Shown here: positions 1 to 5,637 of the stretch, piece by piece
Layout: each line of letters opens with the position of its first letter
Position numbering within the stretch: the first letter of the stretch is position 1
The notes under the pieces: generated by a model
Databases searched by the model: none
Told to the model about the DNA's origin: nothing
What the model saw: only the letters and a program-made list of their open reading frames with translations
Assembly (NCBI GenBank): GCA_947306605.1
Contig: CAMZHB010000063.1
Location: 1-8,173 of the forward strand
Source: an uncultured Prevotellaceae bacterium
GTDB taxonomy: Bacteria > Bacteroidota > Bacteroidia > Bacteroidales > Bacteroidaceae
Reading direction: 5' to 3'
Length of the DNA stretch: 8,173 nucleotides
Translations under genes and position numbers: made by a program

Positions 1-455
1 TCGAGCTTTTTCTGGCAGCGTGCGATGTGGTCGGGGGCGGCGTCGGTGCGCTCCACCTGTTCGCGCATGTGGTAGATTTTTAGGTTGAGGATGCACAGGC
101 GGTCGATGGCCCAGGCGGGGCTTTCGGTGTTGATGGTGGCGTCGGGACGGACGCTGACGTCACGGTATTTGGTGAGGAAATAGCTGTCGATGCGTTCGAC
201 GAGGTCGGTGCGGTCCTGGTTGCTCTTGTCGATGCGGCGTTTGAGGACGAGGGCTTCGGCGGGATCGATCTGCGGGTCGCGGATGATGTCTTCGAAGTGC
301 CACTGCACGGTGTCAATCCAGGCTTTCAGGTAGAGGTCGTTCTCTATGGTGCCTGCGGGGTAGGGGTTGTTGATGGGGGTGTCCACGCTGTCGGTTACGT
401 GGTACGTGTTGATGGCCTCATTGAAGATGGGCTGGCAGAATGCTGTGAATTTCAT
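1..455 (-). CDS. DUF4254 domain protein, 3' end outside window
   Basis: The frame reads inward from ATG at 455 to the left edge without a stop, giving the first 151 residues of a protein whose C-terminus is missing. It opens MKFTAFCQPIFNEAI and contains NDLYLKAWIDTVQWHFEDII at about residues 39-58, followed by a charged helical segment (LKRRIDKSNQDRTDLVERID, about 71-90) and NLKIYHMREQVERTDAAPDH. I recognise this as the DUF4254 family, common in Bacteroidota and often found next to glycosyltransferase family 9 (LPS heptosyltransferase-like) genes; that neighbour, if present, would lie beyond the left edge. No signal peptide or membrane segment is seen, so it is probably a cytoplasmic helical protein. 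Its biochemical function is not established. The start is well supported: the first in-frame ATG sits about 23 nt below a good Bacteroidota promoter. It is divergent from pdxB. Family call is from memory of the sequence pattern. Confidence 0.82.
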   Translation of the reverse strand, partial: MKFTAFCQPIFNEAINTYHVTDSVDTPINNPYPAGTIENDLYLKAWIDTVQWHFEDIIRDPQIDPAEALVLKRRIDKSNQDRTDLVERIDSYFLTKYRDVSVRPDATINTESPAWAIDRLCILNLKIYHMREQVERTDAAPDHIARCQKKL

Positions 456-482
456 GACTGCAAATTTTGGTTTTTGTTGTGA

Positions 483-514
483 CAAAGTTAAAGAATAATC
501 TGCAAACGACCCAA
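483..514 (-). promoter_or_regulatory. Bacteroidota-type promoter for the DUF4254 gene
   Basis: On the minus strand the -7 box TAACTTTG (483-490) fits TAnnTTTG perfectly. A TTG (minus strand, 512-514) lies 21 nt upstream of it and serves as a plausible -33 box. The expected start of transcription is near 477-479, giving a leader of roughly 23 nt without a Shine-Dalgarno sequence. It overlaps the zone where the -33 contact of the divergent pdxB promoter should fall. Confidence 0.6.
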
Positions 515-532
515 GAAAACGGGAGAAAACAT

Positions 533-540
533 TACTTTTG
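533..540 (+). promoter_or_regulatory. -7 box of the pdxB promoter, likely leaderless transcript
   Basis: TACTTTTG matches TAnnTTTG and is identical to the box upstream of the FKBP operon. It ends only five bases before the pdxB ATG (546), so transcription would start at or within about three bases of the start codon. No convincing TTTG/TTG -33 element is visible 19-21 nt upstream, so the promoter may be weak or depend on an activator. Confidence 0.5.
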
Positions 541-545
541 CAGTG

Positions 546-1562
546 ATGAAAGTGGTGATTGACGACAAAATCCCGTTTGTGCGCGGTGTGGCGGAGCAAT
601 TGTTCGGCGAGGTGACGTACTTGCCTGGCGACGGTATCACGGCGTCTGACGTGCGTGACGCCGACGCTCTGGTGGTGAGGACGCGTACCCGTTGCGACCG
701 TGAGTTGCTTGAGGGCAGCCGTGTGCAGTTTGTGGTCACGGCGACGATTGGTTACGATCACCTGGACACGGCTTGGCTCGACGCGGCGGGCATCGGGTGG
801 ACGAACTGCCCTGGCTGCAATGCCACGAGTGTGGCGCAGTATGTGCACAGTGCTTTCATCGTGATGGAGCGCGAGGGCCTGGTGTCGCCTTCTGCCGATG
901 CCGTCGGTGTGGTCGGCGTGGGTCACGTGGGGACGGCGGTGGCCCGGGTGTTGGAGCGGCGCGGTTACCATGTGCTGCGCAATGACCCGCCGCGTGAAGC
1001 CCGTGAGGGGGGCACGTGGTCGTCGCTCGCGAGCATTGCCGCCGAGTGCGGCGTAATCACGTACCATACCCCGCTGACGACGGAGGGGCCGTGGCCGACG
1101 TTCCACATGGCTGATGCCGCATTTTTCGACCGTTGCCGCCGGCGTCCTGTCATCATCAATGCGGCGCGCGGCAGTGTGGCCGATACGCCGGCGCTGCTCG
1201 CTGCGCTGGAAACGGAGACAGTCCGCGCTGCCGTGGTGGACACGTGGGAGCACGAACCTGAGATATCAAGGGAACTGTTGGAAAAAGCATTCCTTGCCAC
1301 ACCGCACATTGCGGGCTACTCGGCCGACGGCAAGGCCAATGCGACACGGATGGCATTGGAGGCGGTGTGCCGGCATTTCGGTCTCCTGACGGAATTCAGC
1401 ATAGAGCCGCCGGCATTGCCCGAGGGTATGGTGACGGCCACTGATGGCGACGAACGTGCGTTACAATTGTACGACCCACGGCACGACAGTGAGGCGCTGA
1501 AGGCGCACCCCGACCGGTTTGAATGGTTGCGCGGAAACTACCCGTTGAGAAGAGAAATATAA
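546..1562 (+). CDS. pdxB: 4-phosphoerythronate dehydrogenase PdxB
   Basis: PdxB oxidises 4-phospho-D-erythronate to 2-oxo-3-hydroxy-4-phosphobutanoate with NAD, the second step of the DXP-dependent route to pyridoxal phosphate; it is a cytoplasmic D-2-hydroxyacid dehydrogenase. The 338-residue product begins MKVVIDDKIPF, matching the family's first strand, and contains TATIGYDHLD (about 65-74) and PGCNATSVAQY (89-99). The Rossmann loop is GVGHVG (124-129). The catalytic triad falls at R208 (NAARG), E237 (WEHEPE) and H254 (TPHIAGY), the same numbers as I recall for the E. coli enzyme. The C-terminal dimerisation part is shorter than in the E. coli protein (378 aa), ending YDPRHD...WLRGNYPLRREI. 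An in-frame GTG at 543 is possible, but ATG 546 aligns with the family start. The gene stands alone, divergent from DUF4254 and convergent with the sirtuin/DJ-1 operon. Confidence 0.95.
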   Translation: MKVVIDDKIPFVRGVAEQLFGEVTYLPGDGITASDVRDADALVVRTRTRCDRELLEGSRVQFVVTATIGYDHLDTAWLDAAGIGWTNCPGCNATSVAQYVHSAFIVMEREGLVSPSADAVGVVGVGHVGTAVARVLERRGYHVLRNDPPREAREGGTWSSLASIAAECGVITYHTPLTTEGPWPTFHMADAAFFDRCRRRPVIINAARGSVADTPALLAALETETVRAAVVDTWEHEPEISRELLEKAFLATPHIAGYSADGKANATRMALEAVCRHFGLLTEFSIEPPALPEGMVTATDGDERALQLYDPRHDSEALKAHPDRFEWLRGNYPLRREI

Positions 1563-1569
1563 GGATATG

Positions 1570-1615
1570 ACAGTGGCGGGGTGAACACCGAAGTTCACCC
1601 CGCCACTGTTGTTTT
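1570..1615 (+). terminator. Hairpin terminator between convergent pdxB and DJ-1 genes
   Basis: A perfect 17-bp inverted repeat (ACAGTGGCGGGGTGAAC at 1570-1586 and its complement at 1593-1609) encloses the six-base loop ACCGAA, followed by TGTTTT (1610-1615). It begins 7 bp after the pdxB stop and ends just before the stop of the oppositely oriented DJ-1 gene at 1617. The T-run suits pdxB; in the minus direction the stem is there but no T-run follows, so it probably works best for pdxB while still separating both transcripts. Confidence 0.85.
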
Positions 1616-1616
1616 G

Positions 1617-2162
1617 TCAATCTAGTTCCATGCCATCCCTGACGTGGGCCACTTTGCGTTCGCCCTGCAGGGCGTAAAGGAGTGCCAGACCGAACTCCAC
1701 GGCGTGTCCGGCGCCGCTGGCGGTGATGAGGTGACGGTCCTGCTCGACGTTGTGGCCGGAGAGGATGTAGTCTTTCATCTCACCGGTGCAACTGTGATGC
1801 ACGGCCACGCGGCTGCCTTTGGCCACACCGTAGCGTTGGAGCACAGTGGGGGCACCGCAGATGGCCCCAACGAAGCGCCCGCTGTCGTAGTAAGCTTTCA
1901 GGGCTTTGCCCACGGCCTCGCATTCGGCCAGATTCACGTAACCGGGATAGCCGCCCGGCAGGATGAGGGCGTCACCGTCCATGATGTCGATCTCCTCAAG
2001 CAGGCAGTCGGCTTCGACCACCACGTCGTGCGAACTGGTCACTTCGATGTTTCCGCTGATGGATACAGTGTGGATTTCCACGTCGGCGCGGCGGAAGACG
2101 TCGATGGGTGCCATGGCTTCCACGGTTTCAAAACCGTCGGCTAAGAACATATAGACTTTCAT
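1617..2162 (-). CDS. DJ-1/PfpI family protein (glyoxalase III / deglycase-like)
   Basis: The 181-residue protein is full length for the DJ-1/YajL branch of the class I glutamine amidotransferase-like fold. It opens MKVYMFLADGFETVEAMAPI. The three residues typical of active DJ-1 proteins are present: E15 (in FETVEA), the nucleophile C102 on the elbow GAICGAPT, and H122 (VAVHHS), corresponding to E18, C106 and H126 of human DJ-1. The glycine-rich ILPGGYPG loop is at 67-74, and a C-terminal ASGAGHAVEFGLALL segment (148-162) resembles the DJ-1 equivalent. Family members convert methylglyoxal to lactate without glutathione; a protein deglycase role is claimed but disputed. No signal peptide, so cytoplasmic. 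It starts 36 nt after the sirtuin stop on the same strand with no promoter box seen between, so the two are probably co-transcribed. No Shine-Dalgarno sequence is evident. Exact substrate unknown. Confidence 0.9.
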   Translation of the reverse strand: MKVYMFLADGFETVEAMAPIDVFRRADVEIHTVSISGNIEVTSSHDVVVEADCLLEEIDIMDGDALILPGGYPGYVNLAECEAVGKALKAYYDSGRFVGAICGAPTVLQRYGVAKGSRVAVHHSCTGEMKDYILSGHNVEQDRHLITASGAGHAVEFGLALLYALQGERKVAHVRDGMELD

Positions 2163-2198
2163 CGTTGTGAATGGGTTATTAAAGTTTGACGTTATTCG

Positions 2199-2903
2199 TT
2201 ACACTGTCTCTCCCGTGAGCAGCCGGGTAAGTTCCGCCATGCCTTCGGAGGCTGTTTTGCGGATGAAGGTGACGTCGGCCATGTGGGCGTCCACGTCCTT
2301 CGGGTCGATGAGGTAGATGGGTACTCCGGAACGCACATAGTGCACCAGTCCGGCGGCGGGATAGACGTTGAGCGACGTGCCTATTATGACGAAGATGTCG
2401 GCCAGCGAAGCCAGCGTGGCGGCCACGTCAATCATGGGTACGGCTTCTTGGAAGAACACGATGTACGGCCGCAGCAGACTGCCGTCTTTGGCCAACTGTC
2501 CCGGCTGTACCTCAAAGTTGTCGCGGGTCAGTGTCTCAATGCATGTGGGGTCGTCGGGATTGCGGCTCGAGGTTACCTTCATCAGTTCGCCGTGCAGATG
2601 GATCACATTGGTACTACCGGCGCGTTCGTGAAGGTTGTCCACATTCTGCGTGACCACGGCCACGTCGAAGTGATGCTCCAATTGGGCCAGAAGTCGGTGG
2701 GCGCGGTTGGGCTCGACATCAAAGAGCTGACGTCGTCGCTCGTTGTAGAAATTGTTGACCAGCACGGGGTCGGCCAGCCAACCGTCGTGCGAGGCCACCT
2801 GTTGCACGGGGTATTTCTCCCACAATCCGCCGGCATCGCGGAACGTACTGATGCCGCTTTCGGCGCTGATGCCCGCGCCTGTCAATGCTACCAGTTTCTT
2901 CAT
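2199..2903 (-). CDS. cobB: Sirtuin, NAD-dependent protein deacylase (CobB/SIRT5-like)
   Basis: Sirtuins remove acyl groups from lysines using NAD, releasing nicotinamide and O-acyl-ADP-ribose. In this 234-residue protein the NAD-binding motif GAGISAESGISTFR spans 9-22, TQNVDNLHERAG is at 85-96, and the catalytic histidine is H104 in HLHGE. GTSLNVYPAAGL (175-186) closes the Rossmann fold. Y53 and R56 in FYNERRRQL match the Tyr/Arg pair that lets SIRT5 and E. coli CobB accept succinyl or malonyl groups, so a class III desuccinylase-type activity is possible. Two features are odd: the zinc-ribbon segment (about 110-145) has only one cysteine (C121) instead of four, and the usual FGE after the ribbon is FQE (151-153). 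From memory, loss of the zinc cysteines is common in Bacteroidota relatives. The start lies directly before the first strand, as in short bacterial sirtuins. First gene of the operon with DJ-1. Confidence 0.93.
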   Translation of the reverse strand: MKKLVALTGAGISAESGISTFRDAGGLWEKYPVQQVASHDGWLADPVLVNNFYNERRRQLFDVEPNRAHRLLAQLEHHFDVAVVTQNVDNLHERAGSTNVIHLHGELMKVTSSRNPDDPTCIETLTRDNFEVQPGQLAKDGSLLRPYIVFFQEAVPMIDVAATLASLADIFVIIGTSLNVYPAAGLVHYVRSGVPIYLIDPKDVDAHMADVTFIRKTASEGMAELTRLLTGETV

Positions 2904-3052
2904 CGCAAATGATTATACCGCGAAAATACAAAAAAACAACAGAAAATGCGCTGGACAAACAATAAAAATAATTTTCAATATGACATTTTTCTGTATTTTC
3001 GTCTCACACACGATGTCCAAAGAAGGATTTAAACAATAATTAGCGCATAAAA
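2904..3052. other. AT-rich intergenic region upstream of the sirtuin operon
   Basis: This AT-rich stretch lies between the divergent sirtuin and FKBP operons. Candidate sirtuin promoter boxes on the minus strand are imperfect: TATTTTCG (2921-2928, one mismatch to TAnnTTTG, 17 nt from the ATG) and TATAAT (2912-2917, eight bases from the ATG). Neither has a clear -33 partner, so I do not assign a promoter. Short reading frames here, such as a 19-codon one at 2980-3039, have no supporting features. Confidence 0.45.
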
Positions 3053-3062
3053 GTGTGACACT
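3052..3062. promoter_or_regulatory. Short palindrome overlapping the FKBP promoter -33 box
   Basis: AGTGTGACACT is a perfect 5-bp dyad around a central G and covers the presumed -33 contact. It could be half of an operator or a chance palindrome; there is no second copy in the window that I noticed. Confidence 0.25.
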
Positions 3063-3085
3063 GTTGAAAAAAAGTCGTACTTTTG
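3054..3085 (+). promoter_or_regulatory. Bacteroidota-type promoter of the FKBP operon
   Basis: The -7 box TACTTTTG (3078-3085) matches TAnnTTTG. TGTG at 3054-3057, one mismatch from TTTG, lies 20 nt upstream, the usual spacing for the primary sigma factor of Bacteroidota. Transcription should start near 3089-3091, giving a leader of about 27 nt that is A-rich and has no Shine-Dalgarno sequence. Confidence 0.7.
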
Positions 3086-3116
3086 CGCTCTCATTAAAAA
3101 AGAAACATCAGAAAAT

Positions 3117-3722
3117 ATGGACAAATTAAGTTACGCCTTGGGGCTTGGCATCGGTTCACAACTGCGTGACCTAGGTGCCACCGACCTTAATGCTAAGGAC
3201 TTTGCCCTGGCTGTAGCCGATATGATAGCCGGCCGCAAACCCGCTGTCGACGAAGGCGAGGCCCAGCGTTTGGTAAACCAGTTTATCCAGACGGCCGAGA
3301 CCCGCAAGCATCAGGAGATGACCGCCAAGGGTCAGGTGCACAAGGAAGCCGGTGAGAAATTCCTTGCCGAGAATGCTAAGAAGGAAGGCGTGATGACGTT
3401 GCCCAGCGGACTGCAGTACCAGGTGCTCAACGAAGGTTCCGGCCGCAAGCCGAAAGCCACTGACCAGGTGCGCTGCCACTACGAAGGAACGCTTATTGAC
3501 GGCACCGTGTTCGACAGCAGCTACCGTCGCGGTGAGCCCGCCGTGTTCCCCCTCAACGGTGTCATTGCCGGTTGGACAGAGGGCGTGCAGCTGATGAGTG
3601 AAGGCGCCAAGTATCGCTTCTTCATCCCTTTCAACCTGGCTTACGGCCCCAACGGTGCCGGAGCGTCCATTCCTCCCTATGCCGCGCTCATCTTCGACGT
3701 GGAACTCATTGAAGTGCTTTGA
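3117..3722 (+). CDS. FKBP-type peptidyl-prolyl isomerase, cytoplasmic (FklB/FKBP22-like)
   Basis: This 201-residue enzyme is predicted to catalyse cis/trans isomerisation of X-proline bonds and aid folding. Residues 1-65 form a helical FKBP_N dimerisation domain (starting DKLSYALGLGIGSQL), followed by a long charged linker helix (about 60-92) and the FKBP domain (about 95-201). The active-site residues that line the FKBP12 pocket are present: Y122, F132, D133, V149, I150, W153, Y176 and F193. The IPPYAALIF segment (185-193) keeps the usual I-P-P of the 80s loop. There is no signal peptide or lipobox, so the protein should stay in the cytoplasm, unlike the two homologues that follow. It is the first gene of a three-FKBP operon; the next begins 38 nt after its stop. 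The layout matches the dimeric V-shaped FkpA/Mip/FKBP22 family. Confidence 0.93.
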   Translation: MDKLSYALGLGIGSQLRDLGATDLNAKDFALAVADMIAGRKPAVDEGEAQRLVNQFIQTAETRKHQEMTAKGQVHKEAGEKFLAENAKKEGVMTLPSGLQYQVLNEGSGRKPKATDQVRCHYEGTLIDGTVFDSSYRRGEPAVFPLNGVIAGWTEGVQLMSEGAKYRFFIPFNLAYGPNGAGASIPPYAALIFDVELIEVL

Positions 3723-3760
3723 AAACGGAACGAATAACTCAAAAATAATATTACAACAGA

Positions 3761-4639
3761 ATGAAAAAGTTAATGATGATGGCCGCAGTGGCCATGATGG
3801 TTCTCGGTTCCTGCCAAAAGAACGCAGGCCCCAGTGCAAGTTTGAAGTCTGACCTTGACACGCTGAGCTATGAACTCGGTATGGCCAATTCCCAAGGTCT
3901 GAAAATGTATCTGGCTAACGCCCTTGGTGTAGACACAGCCTACATGGGCGAATTCTACAAGGGTCTCGTGCAGAGTGCCAATGCCGGTGACGACAAGAAG
4001 AAGGCTGCCTACTTTGCAGGTATCCAAATCGGTCAACAGCTCGGTACCCAGATGTACAGCAACATCAATTACCAACTCTTCGGCGAGGACAGCACCCGCA
4101 CGATCAGCATGCGTAACTTCCTGAGCGGTTTCATTGCAGGAACGGAAGGCAAGAACGCCGTGCTCAACATGGACAGCGTCAAGAAGAATGTGCAGAAGCA
4201 CTTTGAAGGCTACCGTGCCAAGCAGCTCGAAAAGCTCTACGGTGCCAACAAGGAAGCCGGTGAAAAGTTCCTGGCCGAAAATGCCAAGAAGGAAGGCGTG
4301 AAGACCACTCCGAGCGGCCTGCAGTACAAGGTGCTCAAGGAAGGTAACGGCCCCATTCCCGCCGACACCAACGTGGTACTCGTGAAGTATGAAGGCCGCC
4401 TCATCGACGGCACCATTTTCGACAGTTCCGAGAAGAGTGCTGAAGGAAAACCGACGGAAATCCACCTCAACCAAGTGGTGAAAGGTTGGACCGAGGCACT
4501 TACCATGATGCCGAAGGGCTCAGAGTGGGAAATCTACGTGCCGCAGGAACTTGCTTACGGCGAGCGTGAGCAAGGCGACAAGATCAAGCCTTATTCCACG
4601 CTGATTTTCAAGATTCAATTGGTAGACATCAAGAAGTAA
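3761..4639 (+). CDS. FKBP-type peptidyl-prolyl isomerase, lipoprotein
   Basis: The 292-residue precursor starts MKKLMMMAAVAMMVLGSC, a lipoprotein signal with lipobox LGSC, so C18 should be lipidated. The residues after the cysteine (QKNAGPSAS) lack the acidic run described as the surface-export signal of Bacteroidota lipoproteins, so a periplasm-facing anchor is more likely than surface display. Residues about 34-150 hold two successive helical units of the FKBP_N type (LSYELGMANSQGL at 35-47 and AAYFAGIQIGQQLG at 82-95), then a linker helix and the FKBP domain (about 183-292). Pocket residues Y210, F220, D221, V239, V240, W243, Y266 and F283 are kept; the 80s loop reads I-K-P instead of I-P-P. 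Likely role: chaperone and proline isomerase for envelope proteins. It is the middle gene of the operon; the next start is only four bases after its stop. Confidence 0.93.
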   Translation: MKKLMMMAAVAMMVLGSCQKNAGPSASLKSDLDTLSYELGMANSQGLKMYLANALGVDTAYMGEFYKGLVQSANAGDDKKKAAYFAGIQIGQQLGTQMYSNINYQLFGEDSTRTISMRNFLSGFIAGTEGKNAVLNMDSVKKNVQKHFEGYRAKQLEKLYGANKEAGEKFLAENAKKEGVKTTPSGLQYKVLKEGNGPIPADTNVVLVKYEGRLIDGTIFDSSEKSAEGKPTEIHLNQVVKGWTEALTMMPKGSEWEIYVPQELAYGEREQGDKIKPYSTLIFKIQLVDIKK

Positions 4640-4643
4640 TTTC

Positions 4644-5564
4644 ATGAAACTACACACACTATTAGTTGCAGCCATGGCCATGCTGGTCGTGGCTGCTCCT
4701 GCACAGAAGAAGGCCAAGAAGACGAAGAAGGTCGCCAAGGTAGAAGCCGTGCAGCCCAAGGTCGACACTGTCAGCCTCGATGTTTTCAGTTACGCTATGG
4801 GTATGGCCCAGCAGAATGGCCTGAAAAAGTATCTCGCCCAGCGTCTCGACGTGGACACCATTAACGGCATGGGTGATTTCCTGCGTGGCGTGAAGGAAGT
4901 GTTCGCCGCTCCGCAGGACAAGAAACTGGTGGCCTACAGCGCCGGACTGCAGGTAGGTTCGCAGATTTTGGGACAGTTCCTGAAACAGCTCAACCAGCAG
5001 ATTACCGGTGAACAAGACAAGGACTTCATCGACGTGGCGAAGTACAAGGATGGTTTTCTGGCCGGAGTGACTGGAGAGAACGCCCTGATGTCGTTGGACA
5101 GCGCCACGCAAATCACCAGCAAGCAGATGGAGTACTACAAGGAGCAGGAAATGGAGCGCAAGTACGGTGAAAACCGTGTTGCCGGCGAAGAGTTCCTCAA
5201 GGCCAATGCCAAGAAGGACAGCGTCGTGACCCTGCCCAGCGGCCTGCAGTACAAGATTCTGAAGGTCGGCGAAGGTCCCAAGCCCACCGCCAACCAGACC
5301 GTGAGTGTGAACTACGAAGGCACCCTCATCGACGGCACCGTGTTCGACAGCAGTTACAAGCGCGGCAAGCCCGCCTCCTTCCGCTGCAACCAAGTCATCA
5401 AGGGTTGGACCGAAGCCCTGCAGCTGATGCCCGTCGGCTCCACGTGGATGCTCTACATCCCGCAGGAACTGGCTTACGGCTCGCGTGAGACAGGCGGTCT
5501 GATCAAACCTTTCTCCGCCCTTATATTTAAGGTAGAACTGCTTGGCATCGAAGAAGGCAAATAA
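4644..5564 (+). CDS. FKBP-type peptidyl-prolyl isomerase, secreted periplasmic
   Basis: The 306-residue precursor has a type I signal peptide (MKLHTLLVAAMAMLVVAAPA, cleavage expected after A-P-A at residue 20) and no lipobox, so the mature protein should be soluble in the periplasm. The mature N-terminus is very lysine-rich (KKAKKTKKVAKV, about 22-33). Two helical FKBP_N-like units follow (FSYAMGMAQQNGL at 48-60 and VAYSAGLQVGSQILG at 96-110), then a charged linker helix (about 160-195) and the FKBP domain (about 198-306). Pocket residues Y224, F234, D235, V251, I252, W255, Y278 and F295 are all present; the 80s loop reads I-K-P. It begins four bases after the preceding stop without a Shine-Dalgarno sequence, so translational coupling is likely. 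As paralogue of the preceding lipoprotein it probably performs a similar isomerase/chaperone job in a different location. Confidence 0.93.
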   Translation: MKLHTLLVAAMAMLVVAAPAQKKAKKTKKVAKVEAVQPKVDTVSLDVFSYAMGMAQQNGLKKYLAQRLDVDTINGMGDFLRGVKEVFAAPQDKKLVAYSAGLQVGSQILGQFLKQLNQQITGEQDKDFIDVAKYKDGFLAGVTGENALMSLDSATQITSKQMEYYKEQEMERKYGENRVAGEEFLKANAKKDSVVTLPSGLQYKILKVGEGPKPTANQTVSVNYEGTLIDGTVFDSSYKRGKPASFRCNQVIKGWTEALQLMPVGSTWMLYIPQELAYGSRETGGLIKPFSALIFKVELLGIEEGK

Positions 5565-5593
5565 CCTTGCCCCGTTCATATCAGTAAACGCTG

Positions 5594-5631
5594 ACGGCGT
5601 GTCGGATGGATTCCGACACGCCGTTGCTTTT
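5594..5631 (+). terminator. Terminator of the FKBP operon
   Basis: A perfect 13-bp inverted repeat (ACGGCGTGTCGGA at 5594-5606 with its complement at 5612-5624) around a five-base loop is followed by the T-rich tail TGCTTTT. It lies 29 bp after the last FKBP stop, with no other plus-strand gene following. Confidence 0.85.
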
Positions 5632-5637
5632 ATCACT

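Noticed and set aside
543..545. GTG at 543 as the pdxB start
   Set aside because: It adds one residue before MKVVIDDKIPF, whereas ATG 546 matches the family N-terminus and the catalytic residue numbering.
1644..2912. Plus-strand open frames of 166 and 209 codons over the DJ-1 and sirtuin genes
   Set aside because: They mirror clearly recognised minus-strand genes and show no family motifs; the compositions (His, Val, Gly rich) are antisense artefacts.
2980..3039. A short plus-strand reading frame starting MTFFCIFVSHTMSK upstream of the FKBP operon
   Set aside because: Nineteen codons, no ribosome or promoter signal of its own, and it ends before the mapped FKBP promoter boxes. The AT-rich intergenic context explains it.
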